From positions 1-11,159 of the forward strand of contig PNNU01000070.1 in assembly GCA_013824385.1 (NCBI GenBank): a stretch of DNA of 11,159 nt, in the 5' to 3' direction. The notes under the pieces were generated by a model. The model was not told the origin of the DNA. It made no database searches and saw only the letters and a program-made list of their open reading frames with translations. Source of the DNA: Anaerolinea sp. Its GTDB lineage: Bacteria > Chloroflexota > Anaerolineae > Anaerolineales > Anaerolineaceae. Position numbers and translations under genes: made by a program. Positions 1 to 7,841 of the stretch are shown in pieces (position 1 is the stretch's first letter; every line of letters starts with the position of its first letter).

Positions 1-217
1 AAGTTATCGGAAATTAAATGAGTCTTTCCTGTTTGAGATAAAATTAACCATAAGGTTTATGACATCTATTTTTGTAAAACTATTTAAAAACGAGTTTCTT
101 TTTTTCTTGGAAAGTTGAAAAAATTGAAATAGGAAGTACTTTGGTAATTGACTTAAGTCGCAAGATTGTTTTTTACATATATACCTTACAAAGCAATTTA
201 GGATGGGTCTATTAAGG
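1..217. other. AT-rich leader without a supported gene
   Basis: This stretch before the first gene is AT-rich, with poly-T and poly-A runs. An 87-codon open frame on the minus strand (4-267) has no ribosome binding site and low-complexity Phe/Asn/Lys/Ser composition. It also overlaps the start of the plus-strand gene, so I treat it as chance. I could not place a convincing -35/-10 pair for the downstream gene. Confidence 0.5.
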
Positions 218-281
218 ATGAAAACCATATTGATACGAATATCAACCATTTTCTCGCGCATTCCCATGCCTGTGACGCTTT

Positions 282-896
282 TTGGTAATCTGCATGCTTT
301 CCTATGGTTTGTTGATCCCCTGGCTCGGTTTTTACCTCGATGACTGGTACATCATTCTCTTCCAGAAATATTTTAGCGCCGAAAATTTTCAATTATTCTT
401 TAAAGAAGACCGCCCCTTATTCGGCTATGTTTACCAGGTCTTTGTTCCAATTTTCAAAGATTCGAGAATCGGTTGGCAGCTTTTTGCGGTGTTCTCGCAC
501 GCTCTGGCAGCGGTTTGTTTCTGGTTTCTTCTGAGAAAGGTGATGCCTCAGCGCCGAAAACTAGCGGCTGTTGGGGCGTTATTCTTTGCGGTTTACCCAG
601 GCTTTCAATTCCACTGGTTCTCGGTGATGTACAGTCAGGTCTATATGCTCTTTGCTGTATATTTCCTATCCTTCATCCTGATGATCGAGGGAGCGCGGAG
701 AGAGAAAGGCCGGATATGGTTCACAATGGGCGCGATGGTATGCCAATTCATTGGAATTGCTCCCCAGGAATCGTTTTTTGGGCTTGAACTGATTCGCCCG
801 ATAGTCCTTTTAGTCGTAATGCACGACCTCTACTCCTCAAAATCCCAGCGAAATAAACAAGCTTCATTCGCTGGCTGCCGTATTTATTCCTGGTGA
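282..896 (+). CDS. N-terminal fragment of the frameshifted membrane protein
   Basis: This 204-codon frame would have to start at a TTG with no Shine-Dalgarno sequence, and an in-frame TGA lies just upstream at 273-275. It carries the membrane-embedded N-terminal part. This includes LDDWYI around residues 19-24, EDRP around 42-45, several hydrophobic helices and the YPGFQFHW and ELIRPIVL motifs shared with the intact paralogue. Its last dozen residues, after about position 860, have no counterpart in the paralogue and are frame-shifted sequence. The true N-terminus is in another frame from 218. It is unlikely to be made as an independent protein. Confidence 0.55.
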   Translation: MVICMLSYGLLIPWLGFYLDDWYIILFQKYFSAENFQLFFKEDRPLFGYVYQVFVPIFKDSRIGWQLFAVFSHALAAVCFWFLLRKVMPQRRKLAAVGALFFAVYPGFQFHWFSVMYSQVYMLFAVYFLSFILMIEGARREKGRIWFTMGAMVCQFIGIAPQESFFGLELIRPIVLLVVMHDLYSSKSQRNKQASFAGCRIYSW

Positions 897-2239
897 TAGG
901 TTTCGTGGTTTTTAGGCTTTGCTATAGTTCAGCTTACGGTTATGAAGTAAGCCTGCTGACGCAGATTCAGTCTTCACCAATCCAAACTATCATGCGATTG
1001 ATGGGTGATGTTTTTTGGAGTACATGGGATTCAGTCATAAAAACATGGTTTAACTTGATCGATCTCTTCAAACGCGATTTATTAACCTCGTTTTCAATAG
1101 CGATGCTATTGCTGATCTTGGTTGGTTCTATCTTTACTTACCTGGTTTTGCGAAAATATGAAAATGAAAAAGAGCAGGCTGGCAGCAACCGCTGGGTCAT
1201 CATCGTCGGACTGCTGGCAACCATAACCGCAATGATCCCGTTCATTGCTGGTTCCTTTAAAATAACTCTCGGATTCCCCAACAACCGTTATTTGATCGCT
1301 TTAGCGCCTGGGGCGAGCCTGTTTCTGGCTGGTGTGATCGATGCGTTGTTGAGAACCGAAAAACAAAAATTGATCACGTATTCCGTTCTAATTGGTCTGG
1401 CGATCGGTTCGCAGTTCCTGGCTTCACGAAGTTTCATGCTGACCTGGAAAGCGCAGCAGGATTTCTTCTGGCAGCTCACCTGGCGTGCTCCCGGGATCAA
1501 GCCGGGCACCATTTTGATCACCGAAGACCTCCCATTTTCAAGATATTTCTCGGGCACTTCATTGACTGCTCCCTTGAATCTCATTTATGCTGGTGATTTC
1601 AAGTCACATCAAATCCCATTTCTTTTTCTCTTTACCTCACAATCAGATCAGCAGATCCCGGTTTTGGAACCCGGCCTAACAATGAAATATTCTTTTCGGT
1701 CATTCAATTTTCAAGGGAACGCCTCGTCTATGCTGGTACTCAGAAAACCAACTGAAGGGTGTTTGCGGATTATGGCTCCTACTGACTCAATTGATGAGTT
1801 TGCAAAAAAGCTAGAATATCCTTTCTGGAAATCCTCCATCTCCCCCTCCAACTTGGATCGCATCATTACTGAACCTGAGAACCCTGCGATTCCACCCAGC
1901 CAATTCTTTGGAACTGAAGACCGCAACCAATGGTGTTACTACTTTGAAAAAGCAGATCTCACAAGACAACAACAAAAGTGGCAGGTGACGATTCAGTTGT
2001 ACAAAGATGCAGAAGCGGCAGGTTTTTATCCCCTCATGGATGCCGAATGGTTATCGCTCGCTGAGGCATATCTAAATATGGATGAAGCTGAAAAGGCATT
2101 AGAAATAACCAGGTCGATTATTAATCTTGAACAAACCAACACAGCCGGGTTTTGCCGTCTATGGTCAGATTCGAAGGATAAGGAAGGTATCCAATTAATT
2201 GCGGAAGAAGCATTATTAAAATTAAAATGTAATGAATAG
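893..2239 (+). CDS. C-terminal fragment of the frameshifted membrane protein
   Basis: This 448-codon frame begins with a GTG that overlaps the TGA ending the preceding fragment (GTGA, 893-896), so translational coupling could in principle re-initiate here. Homology to the paralogue continues upstream of the GTG back to about 860, which shows the GTG is internal to the ancestral gene. It contains about four membrane helices (near residues 66-86, 101-121, 132-149 and 160-177) and then a long non-membrane part with FSGTSLTAPLN, GCLRIM and WCYYFEKA (from residue 347). It ends in about 80 residues of helical, TPR-like sequence. That tail matches the intact copy segment by segment. Confidence 0.6.
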   Translation: MIGFVVFRLCYSSAYGYEVSLLTQIQSSPIQTIMRLMGDVFWSTWDSVIKTWFNLIDLFKRDLLTSFSIAMLLLILVGSIFTYLVLRKYENEKEQAGSNRWVIIVGLLATITAMIPFIAGSFKITLGFPNNRYLIALAPGASLFLAGVIDALLRTEKQKLITYSVLIGLAIGSQFLASRSFMLTWKAQQDFFWQLTWRAPGIKPGTILITEDLPFSRYFSGTSLTAPLNLIYAGDFKSHQIPFLFLFTSQSDQQIPVLEPGLTMKYSFRSFNFQGNASSMLVLRKPTEGCLRIMAPTDSIDEFAKKLEYPFWKSSISPSNLDRIITEPENPAIPPSQFFGTEDRNQWCYYFEKADLTRQQQKWQVTIQLYKDAEAAGFYPLMDAEWLSLAEAYLNMDEAEKALEITRSIINLEQTNTAGFCRLWSDSKDKEGIQLIAEEALLKLKCNE

Positions 2240-2367
2240 CCCGAAAAAGAAACCAAACCAACCTAAAACCATGATCATTCAGTTCCACTATTCAGTCCTT
2301 TCGCTCAAACCGCTATTCTTTATAGAGCAATTTCAGCAGCAATCATAAGTTAAATATATTAATTGAG

Positions 2368-4482
2368 TTAAGGATTGCCTCCATCTTCTACGTATTTATA
2401 TGCGATCCAAGAATCAATATTATTTACAACACGATAATGTTGTTGTAAATAGGTGATTTTTTCCATTACAGCTTCTGTTTTAATCGGAAAATCATAAATC
2501 GGAGTTACTGGATTCATAGTATCCACTATATAAAGAGGTCTATTGCGAATAATATCATCTAGGAACTCTAAAATCATTTGTTCATCCACATAATCAGGAG
2601 AATAGAGCGGGTATTGATAAACAAAACGAGATGGACTTTTCAATTGTGTGAAATAGTTGATAGAAGATTCAGCGCCCCATAGCAAAACATAATCATCGGG
2701 TGAGGTGTTGTGTCTTATATAGTCTATTACGGTCTCATTTCCTGCACTTCTCAAATCAAGTACTTTGCTCCAATAAATCGGATACGAACACCACAGGAAA
2801 ATTCCTACAACACTTATTACAACAACATTTTTTGCGAAAAATTTGACTCCCAATGCTGATAGCAATAAAAGGAATATCCAAACCATTAATCCTGCAAATA
2901 GAGAGAGGACTGGGAGTAAAGTCATATAGTAATGGGGGTAGCTCCTTCCAGAAGTACTGATCAAAATCAACTCAATTGGTAAATCAATCAATCCAATTAG
3001 CAGTAAAGGTGACCAGTCACGAACGATACTCTTCTTGAAACAGATCAATACTAATCCAACCACATATCCTGCCATTGCAACCTGCAACAAACCTACTTGT
3101 AAAAGTGGAGCTAAGCCTTTGATCAAGGAATCAAGTCGAGGTATTAAACCATTGACAGATCGTGTGTATGCAAAGTTATACTCGAAAACAGCATTCCAGA
3201 ATTGAGCGAGGGCACCATTCGACCCGAAAATTATCACCCAACTTATACTAATTGTTAAAAAACCAGTAGTAAGGAAAAGCAGTTCCTTAATCCATTTTTT
3301 TACCTGACGTGATTTTATTTGATGGAAAGTTTGATAGAGAACAATTGCTACCCAAATTCCAATGGCAGTTTGCTTGGTGAAGAAAGCAATAGCACCTAAC
3401 AAACCAATTAGAAACCAGCGTCTTAATGGATTATCAGATTTTTCAATATCATAAACAAGCAAAAGGGCAGCGAACTGCAGGGGCAAGGTGTATTCAGTTG
3501 TGAAATTTCCCCCCCAAATAACAAATACGAGGGTCAATAGCCAGATTAGCATACTCAAGAGGGCGGGTAAAGTCCCAAAGGTTTTTTTTGTTAGTCGGAA
3601 CCCAATAAATACTGCTAAAAAAAGCGAGATGAGCTCGAGCAACCAGACTCCCCATCTTGAGTAATTTACAATAAAGAGACCTAATGCATTGATGTAAAAG
3701 ATGATTGGTGGTTTATGATCCCATACATCCCGATACGGTAATGCTCCGTTTAAAATGCGCCATCCCATATACAGAAATACACCTGAGTCTCGGTATGACA
3801 AAGGCATATTCATTGGGCTGATAGGGAGCAAAACGCCGAATACTCCACAAATAACGAGGAATTTATCCCAAGTCAGGTTTACTATTTTTTGTAATAAATT
3901 AACCTCTTTATGGCTGGGGTTTTTGTCCTTTCGTTCTTCCAGTTTTTTTTCTTGGTCGGTATTAAGAGTAACATTTAGTCTGTTAAAAAAGTGTCTGGAC
4001 GCAGCCCTAAGTTTCCCCGGGAGCAAACTGACAGAGAGACCCATAGACTTCCCCATTTCTCCTTTGCTGATAATTTGTTGAAAAACGACCACTTCAAAAG
4101 AGAACAAAAAACTTAAAAGCAAAATGGGGAGGATTCGTTCAAAAAAAAATGCTCGAACCCCATACACTTTTAGAAATACTCCACTAATGGCAATCATTAA
4201 AAAAAAGGTAGAAATGAAAAATAAAGAGAAAACTATTTTCGAAGCCATATACTTAATAAAAAAACTATTAACTGATCTTTTATTGGAATTAACTAATCCA
4301 ATTGATAGAGAGAGTAGGAAGATACCTGTTATGGTAATTAGCAAAAACCGTTGAAGCGAATAGTTTAAGAAGAACAAATTTGAGGATATCGAAGGTATTA
4401 AAATCAACCATAAAAAAACAGCAACAGTAAACGCTATTCCAATGGTGAGAAACCATTTTAAATAAGATTTATATAAATCCAT
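2368..4482 (-). CDS. GT39/ArnT-type membrane glycosyltransferase with extra N-terminal membrane domain
   Basis: This 704-residue integral membrane protein is intact, starting at ATG 4482 with a GGAG eight bases upstream. The GT-C core begins around residue 205 and carries LSYRDSGVFLYMGWRI (R231, D232) and LPYRDVWDHKPP (D252, D255, H256, K257). This is the acidic first extracytoplasmic loop typical of PMT_2/ArnT family enzymes, which transfer a sugar from a polyprenyl phosphate donor outside the cell. About ten further helices follow. A soluble tail of roughly 115 residues starts with an amphipathic DYIRHNTSPDDYVLLWGAE stretch common in this family. Residues 1-136 form four extra hydrophobic helices, joined by a charged linker (about 137-205, with EKKLEERKDK) that ordinary family members lack. 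The gene faces the opposite way to all its neighbours and looks more AT-rich than the downstream operon. Family assignment is solid; donor and acceptor are unknown. Confidence 0.85.
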   Translation of the reverse strand: MDLYKSYLKWFLTIGIAFTVAVFLWLILIPSISSNLFFLNYSLQRFLLITITGIFLLSLSIGLVNSNKRSVNSFFIKYMASKIVFSLFFISTFFLMIAISGVFLKVYGVRAFFFERILPILLLSFLFSFEVVVFQQIISKGEMGKSMGLSVSLLPGKLRAASRHFFNRLNVTLNTDQEKKLEERKDKNPSHKEVNLLQKIVNLTWDKFLVICGVFGVLLPISPMNMPLSYRDSGVFLYMGWRILNGALPYRDVWDHKPPIIFYINALGLFIVNYSRWGVWLLELISLFLAVFIGFRLTKKTFGTLPALLSMLIWLLTLVFVIWGGNFTTEYTLPLQFAALLLVYDIEKSDNPLRRWFLIGLLGAIAFFTKQTAIGIWVAIVLYQTFHQIKSRQVKKWIKELLFLTTGFLTISISWVIIFGSNGALAQFWNAVFEYNFAYTRSVNGLIPRLDSLIKGLAPLLQVGLLQVAMAGYVVGLVLICFKKSIVRDWSPLLLIGLIDLPIELILISTSGRSYPHYYMTLLPVLSLFAGLMVWIFLLLLSALGVKFFAKNVVVISVVGIFLWCSYPIYWSKVLDLRSAGNETVIDYIRHNTSPDDYVLLWGAESSINYFTQLKSPSRFVYQYPLYSPDYVDEQMILEFLDDIIRNRPLYIVDTMNPVTPIYDFPIKTEAVMEKITYLQQHYRVVNNIDSWIAYKYVEDGGNP

Positions 4483-4683
4483 TTATTTGCTCCAAATAAA
4501 TAAAGATGCTCGAATTATCTTTGTATATGTATGCGTTAACACAGGTCTATTTTACTTTGGTTGAACTTATAAAAACAGGATTTTCAATAATGATAAAAAA
4601 AATTTTTCAGCCCTTTGGTATTTATGCGTGGAAAAAGTTCAGAAGAATTTTTTTACAATTACCGTATTAGGCTCTAATTTCGG

Positions 4684-4689
4684 TATAAT
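4684..4689 (+). promoter_or_regulatory. Possible -10 box for the membrane protein gene at 4734
   Basis: A perfect TATAAT lies 44 bases before the ATG at 4734, in the 251-base AT-rich gap between two divergent genes. The only -35 candidate, TTACCG at 4659-4664, is poor and spaced 19 bases away. The call therefore rests on the -10 hexamer and its position. The rest of the gap (4483-4733) holds A/T runs and nothing else I can support. Confidence 0.4.
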
Positions 4690-4733
4690 TCAATCATCCT
4701 GAAATTCACAAATTTCCGATTAGAGGGTCTCTT

Positions 4734-6791
4734 ATGCTTATTTGGGCGAAATTAAAGAAGGTACTTTCCAACCCTCGATTCACACCGGTCATCTTGCTTG
4801 GATTAGTTGTTCTAAGTTATGGTTTATTCCTACCTTTTGTCGGATTATACATGGACGACTGGTATATCATCTGGTTCAAAAACACTTTTGGCGCGCTCCA
4901 ATTTCCAGTCTACTTTTCTCTTGACCGTCCGTTGATGGGTTATTTCTTTATTCTTGAAAATTTCCTTTTGGGAAATTCAAATTCACCGCTTGCCTGGCAG
5001 ATCTTCAGTCTGATCACCCGCTGGTTGAGTGTTTATGCACTATGGGGTTTCCTCAACACCCTTTGGCCAAATGCCAAACGGCAGAATAACTGGGTGGGGT
5101 TATTGTCGGCTGTTTTCCCGGGTTTTTCACAACACTGGATGATCATGTATGGATTTTTCTATGCATGCCTGGCAGGTTTCTTTTTTTCGCTTACGCTGAT
5201 GCTTAAATCCACTCGGGACCCAAAACGTTTTTGGTTGTATTTTGTACCCTCCCTGATAATTGGCTGGTATTCCTATGCTTCTTCCGAATTCTATTCCGGA
5301 CTAGAATTGATTCGTCCCATTGTATTGTGGATCGAATACTCGCGGTCGCATCCGTTTTGGAAACAACGTCTATGGCGAACGTTTCTCACATTGATCCCTT
5401 TCGGATTTGTATATGTAATATACATAATTTGGAGAGCATTCTTCTTTGTTTCTGATAATCACAAAATGTTTATCCTGAATGATTTTCGAATATCACTCTT
5501 TTCGTTCCTACTGGCTTCTGTACAAAAAGTATACCAGGCGGGAGTGGACGCATTGATCAAAGCCTGGGCTAACGCCTTTGATCTGGCGAACTATCCGACT
5601 CGAGGGATAATGTATTGGGTCGTTCTTTTTCTTGGCATATTGATATTTCTGATGGTTTGGAAGTGGATGGGTTGGATGGGTAACAAGACCAACACCAACG
5701 GGGAGCACGCTTCGTTGGGATGGCGGAAAGAAGCTTTATGGCTTGGCCTTTACTCCTTGGTTGTGGCAGTAATCCCGTTTTGGGCTGCAGGATTACCTAT
5801 TGATTCCAAGTATCCATTTGACCGGTTTTTACTTGCCTATTTGTTCGGGAGTTGTTTATTACTGGTTGCACTATTGGAAACAAACAATAAATATCGTAAG
5901 TTGAATAATATTTTCTTGAGTATATTAATCGCCGCCGGAGCAGTTTCTCAGATTGCTAACGCGAATAGATATAAAAACCTGTGGTCCCAACAGAAAGAAT
6001 TATTTTGGGAATTAAACTGGAGAATCCCGGAACTGAAACCTGGTTCGATGATCCTGACTTATGATCTGTCAAATAATGAATATTACAGCGGACCCGCGTT
6101 GAGCGCGCAGTTGAACTGGACCTATGGAATTACTGACGTTAATCTACGTAATACGCAATATCAGTTTATCATCTTGAATAGTGGACAGCGCGCGCAGATC
6201 AAAGAATTGGCTCCGAATTTGCCAGTGAGTGTTGATTTTCGGACATACTCATTTACCGGAAACACATCTGATAGCCTTTATATTTATAAAGGCATTCCTG
6301 GGTGTCTACGTGTGATGGATGAGCAAATAACCCCATTGACAGCGGTTGTGGCTGATTATAACAAAACGATGATAGATGCTGTTGCTCTTTCTAACTTGAA
6401 CCTGATCACCAAAAATGGCTCGTCACCCAATCATCCCCCACAAATAGTTCTCGGGAAGGAACCTGCTCATACATGGTGTTATTACTTTGAAAAAGCTGAA
6501 CTAGCCAGACAAAATGGAGATTATGATCTTGTGCTTTCATTGCTAAAGGAGGCTCAGGAAAAGGGCTATACCCCCGGTATCCCATCTGAGTGGTACCCCT
6601 TCATTGAGGCGTATGCTGAACAAGGGGATTGGGAAGAAGCTGCTGCCCGATCCAAGCAGATCATCACCGAAAACAAGACCGTTGAAACCGGCGTGTGCAA
6701 TATTTGGATGCAGCAGGAAATAAAAAAAGAGAATGATCCCGAGATGAGGTTGTTTATACACGACTTGTTGGTTCAGATGCACTGTCGATGA
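4734..6791 (+). CDS. Large multi-pass GT-C-like membrane protein with C-terminal TPR-like domain
   Basis: This 685-residue protein is the intact paralogue of the broken gene at 218-2239. The ATG at 4734 has GAGGG about seven bases upstream. A hydrophobic helix (about 17-39) leads into LYMDDWYIIW (D41, D42), and LDRPLMGY (D64, R65) follows. About ten membrane helices run to roughly residue 405. A non-membrane part follows with ELNWRIPELKPGS and YYSGPALSAQLNW, then WCYYFEKAELARQNGDYD from residue 581 and about 75 residues of paired helices resembling TPR repeats. The acidic pair right after the first helix is what GT-C glycosyltransferases use in loop 1, so a lipid-linked sugar transferase is the best guess. 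I do not recognise an established family, and a polymer-handling or scaffold role is possible. It lies 116 bases upstream of the GT2 gene on the same strand. Confidence 0.7.
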   Translation: MLIWAKLKKVLSNPRFTPVILLGLVVLSYGLFLPFVGLYMDDWYIIWFKNTFGALQFPVYFSLDRPLMGYFFILENFLLGNSNSPLAWQIFSLITRWLSVYALWGFLNTLWPNAKRQNNWVGLLSAVFPGFSQHWMIMYGFFYACLAGFFFSLTLMLKSTRDPKRFWLYFVPSLIIGWYSYASSEFYSGLELIRPIVLWIEYSRSHPFWKQRLWRTFLTLIPFGFVYVIYIIWRAFFFVSDNHKMFILNDFRISLFSFLLASVQKVYQAGVDALIKAWANAFDLANYPTRGIMYWVVLFLGILIFLMVWKWMGWMGNKTNTNGEHASLGWRKEALWLGLYSLVVAVIPFWAAGLPIDSKYPFDRFLLAYLFGSCLLLVALLETNNKYRKLNNIFLSILIAAGAVSQIANANRYKNLWSQQKELFWELNWRIPELKPGSMILTYDLSNNEYYSGPALSAQLNWTYGITDVNLRNTQYQFIILNSGQRAQIKELAPNLPVSVDFRTYSFTGNTSDSLYIYKGIPGCLRVMDEQITPLTAVVADYNKTMIDAVALSNLNLITKNGSSPNHPPQIVLGKEPAHTWCYYFEKAELARQNGDYDLVLSLLKEAQEKGYTPGIPSEWYPFIEAYAEQGDWEEAAARSKQIITENKTVETGVCNIWMQQEIKKENDPEMRLFIHDLLVQMHCR

Positions 6792-6907
6792 TCCGGTTTT
6801 AGGATTTATTCATTGTTTTTTGCGGTCTTTGGTTAAATATGAGGGATAATGAGGGTGTCTGAATGATCGCGAATGAAGCCTTATCATTTTGAATTGCAAG
6901 GAATAAT

Positions 6908-7840
6908 ATGAAAGCAAAACTCCCAACGATTTCAGTGGTCGTGCCGGTTTACTTTTCTGAGGGTTCTCTAAAACCGCTCTCAGAGAAACTCCTTTCTGTA
7001 ATGCCGGTGATTTCAAGCGCTTTCGAGGTGATCTTTGTCAACGACGGCAGCCCGGATGGCTCCTGGCAGGTCATACAGGAACTGGCGGATTCATCCCCGT
7101 TGGTAAGCGGGGTCAACCTGATGCGCAACTATGGGCAGCATAACGCTTTGTTGTGCGGTATCCGGCAGGCGAAGCATGAGATCATCGTCACCATCGATGA
7201 TGATCTGCAGCATGACCCCGCCTTGATCCCGGTTTTACTAGCCAAACTAAACGAGGGCTATGAAGTGGTTTACGGCTCACCAGCCGCAGAGAAACACGGC
7301 GTCTGGCGGGATATCGCCTCAGTGATCACCAAGGCGACACTGAGTACGGTGATGAACGCGAAATCCGCCCGGCATGTCAGCGCTTTCCGTGTTTTTTACA
7401 CTTACCTGCGCGACGCGTTCGTCAATTATCAAGGTCCGTCCGTCTCACTGGACGTCCTGTTGACGTGGGGCACTTCCAGATTCAGTTATGTTGAGATACC
7501 GCACCATAAACGCGAGATCGGCGCTTCTCACTATACCTTCCGCAAGTTGGTTACTCATGCATTGAATTTATTGACCGGTTTCAGCACCATTCCGCTGCGG
7601 TTGGCAACCGGTACCGGTTTTCTCTTCCTTTTTTTAGGGATTATTATCCTGTTGTTTGTTTTGATCCGCTTCCTGCTGCAGGGCGGGGTGGTGCCAGGTT
7701 TTACCTTCCTGGCGTCAGTCATCGTTATCTTCTCGGGTGTTCAACTTTTCACGCTCGGCATAATGGGTGAGTATCTGGCGCGCATGCATTTCAGATTGAT
7801 GGATAAACCAACTTATATTGTCAAGGCGGAGAAGAAATAA
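6908..7840 (+). CDS. GT2 polyprenyl-phosphate glycosyltransferase (DPM1/GtrB/ArnC type)
   Basis: This 310-residue enzyme should transfer a sugar from a nucleotide donor to undecaprenyl (polyprenyl) phosphate at the cytoplasmic face of the membrane. The GT-A domain shows ISVVVPVYFSEGSL (residues 8-21), VNDGSPDGS (44-52), LMRNYGQHNAL (71-81) and the metal-binding TIDDDLQHDP (95-104). The family motif HHKREIGASHYTFRKL lies near residues 198-213. Two membrane helices follow (about 230-255 and 262-285), the usual C-terminal anchor of bacterial GtrB/ArnC/CsbB-like members, and total length is normal. The ATG has AAGGA five bases upstream. The next gene starts one base after the stop, so the two are translationally coupled. 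The sugar cannot be read from the sequence. The neighbouring Fuc4NAc genes make Fuc4NAc or its precursor a fair guess. Confidence 0.9.
   Translation: MKAKLPTISVVVPVYFSEGSLKPLSEKLLSVMPVISSAFEVIFVNDGSPDGSWQVIQELADSSPLVSGVNLMRNYGQHNALLCGIRQAKHEIIVTIDDDLQHDPALIPVLLAKLNEGYEVVYGSPAAEKHGVWRDIASVITKATLSTVMNAKSARHVSAFRVFYTYLRDAFVNYQGPSVSLDVLLTWGTSRFSYVEIPHHKREIGASHYTFRKLVTHALNLLTGFSTIPLRLATGTGFLFLFLGIIILLFVLIRFLLQGGVVPGFTFLASVIVIFSGVQLFTLGIMGEYLARMHFRLMDKPTYIVKAEKK
7828..7834 (+). promoter_or_regulatory. Ribosome binding site supporting a TTG start at 7842
   Basis: GGAGAAG lies inside the end of the GT2 gene, with about ten bases between the GGAG core and a TTG at 7842. An earlier in-frame TTG at 7818 has no Shine-Dalgarno sequence and would add an arginine-rich octapeptide that is just GT2 coding sequence read out of frame. 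The site therefore favours 7842. Confidence 0.55.
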
Positions 7841-7841
7841 A

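Larger units (their letters stand above)
218..2239 (+). pseudogene. Broken gene for a large GT-C-like membrane protein with TPR-like tail
   Basis: This is a full-length homologue of the intact protein at 4734-6791, but its reading frame is interrupted twice. An ATG at 218 opens a frame whose residues 1-22 align with the start of the paralogue; the conserved Pro-Val falls at residues 18-19 in both. Near 279-285 (a run of five T followed by GG) the frame must drop one base to continue as SYGLLIPWLGFYLDDWYI. Near 855-862 (AAACAAGC) it must gain one base to continue as SFIRWLPYLFLV. The two changes cancel, giving a restored protein of about 673 residues against 685 in the paralogue. Conserved marks are LDDWY in the first loop, EDRPLFGY, ELIRPIV and a C-terminal WCYYFEKA followed by TPR-like helices. 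Neither site is a classic slippery heptamer, so programmed frameshifting is unlikely. Decay or homopolymer sequencing errors both fit. Confidence 0.8.

Noticed and set aside
4..267. 87-codon open frame on the minus strand
   Set aside because: AT-rich chance frame of Phe, Asn, Lys and Ser. It has no ribosome binding site and overlaps the start of the broken plus-strand gene.
840..870. Programmed -1 frameshifting between the two parts of the first gene
   Set aside because: No X-XXY-YYZ slippery heptamer is present at the junction, and a second, opposite frame change near 282 points to indels instead.
2270..2347. 25-codon open frame in the gap after the broken gene
   Set aside because: No ribosome binding site and no recognisable sequence; too short to support.
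4590..4670. 26-codon open frame in the divergent gap
   Set aside because: No ribosome binding site, made largely of A/T runs, and it overlaps the likely promoter region of the next gene.
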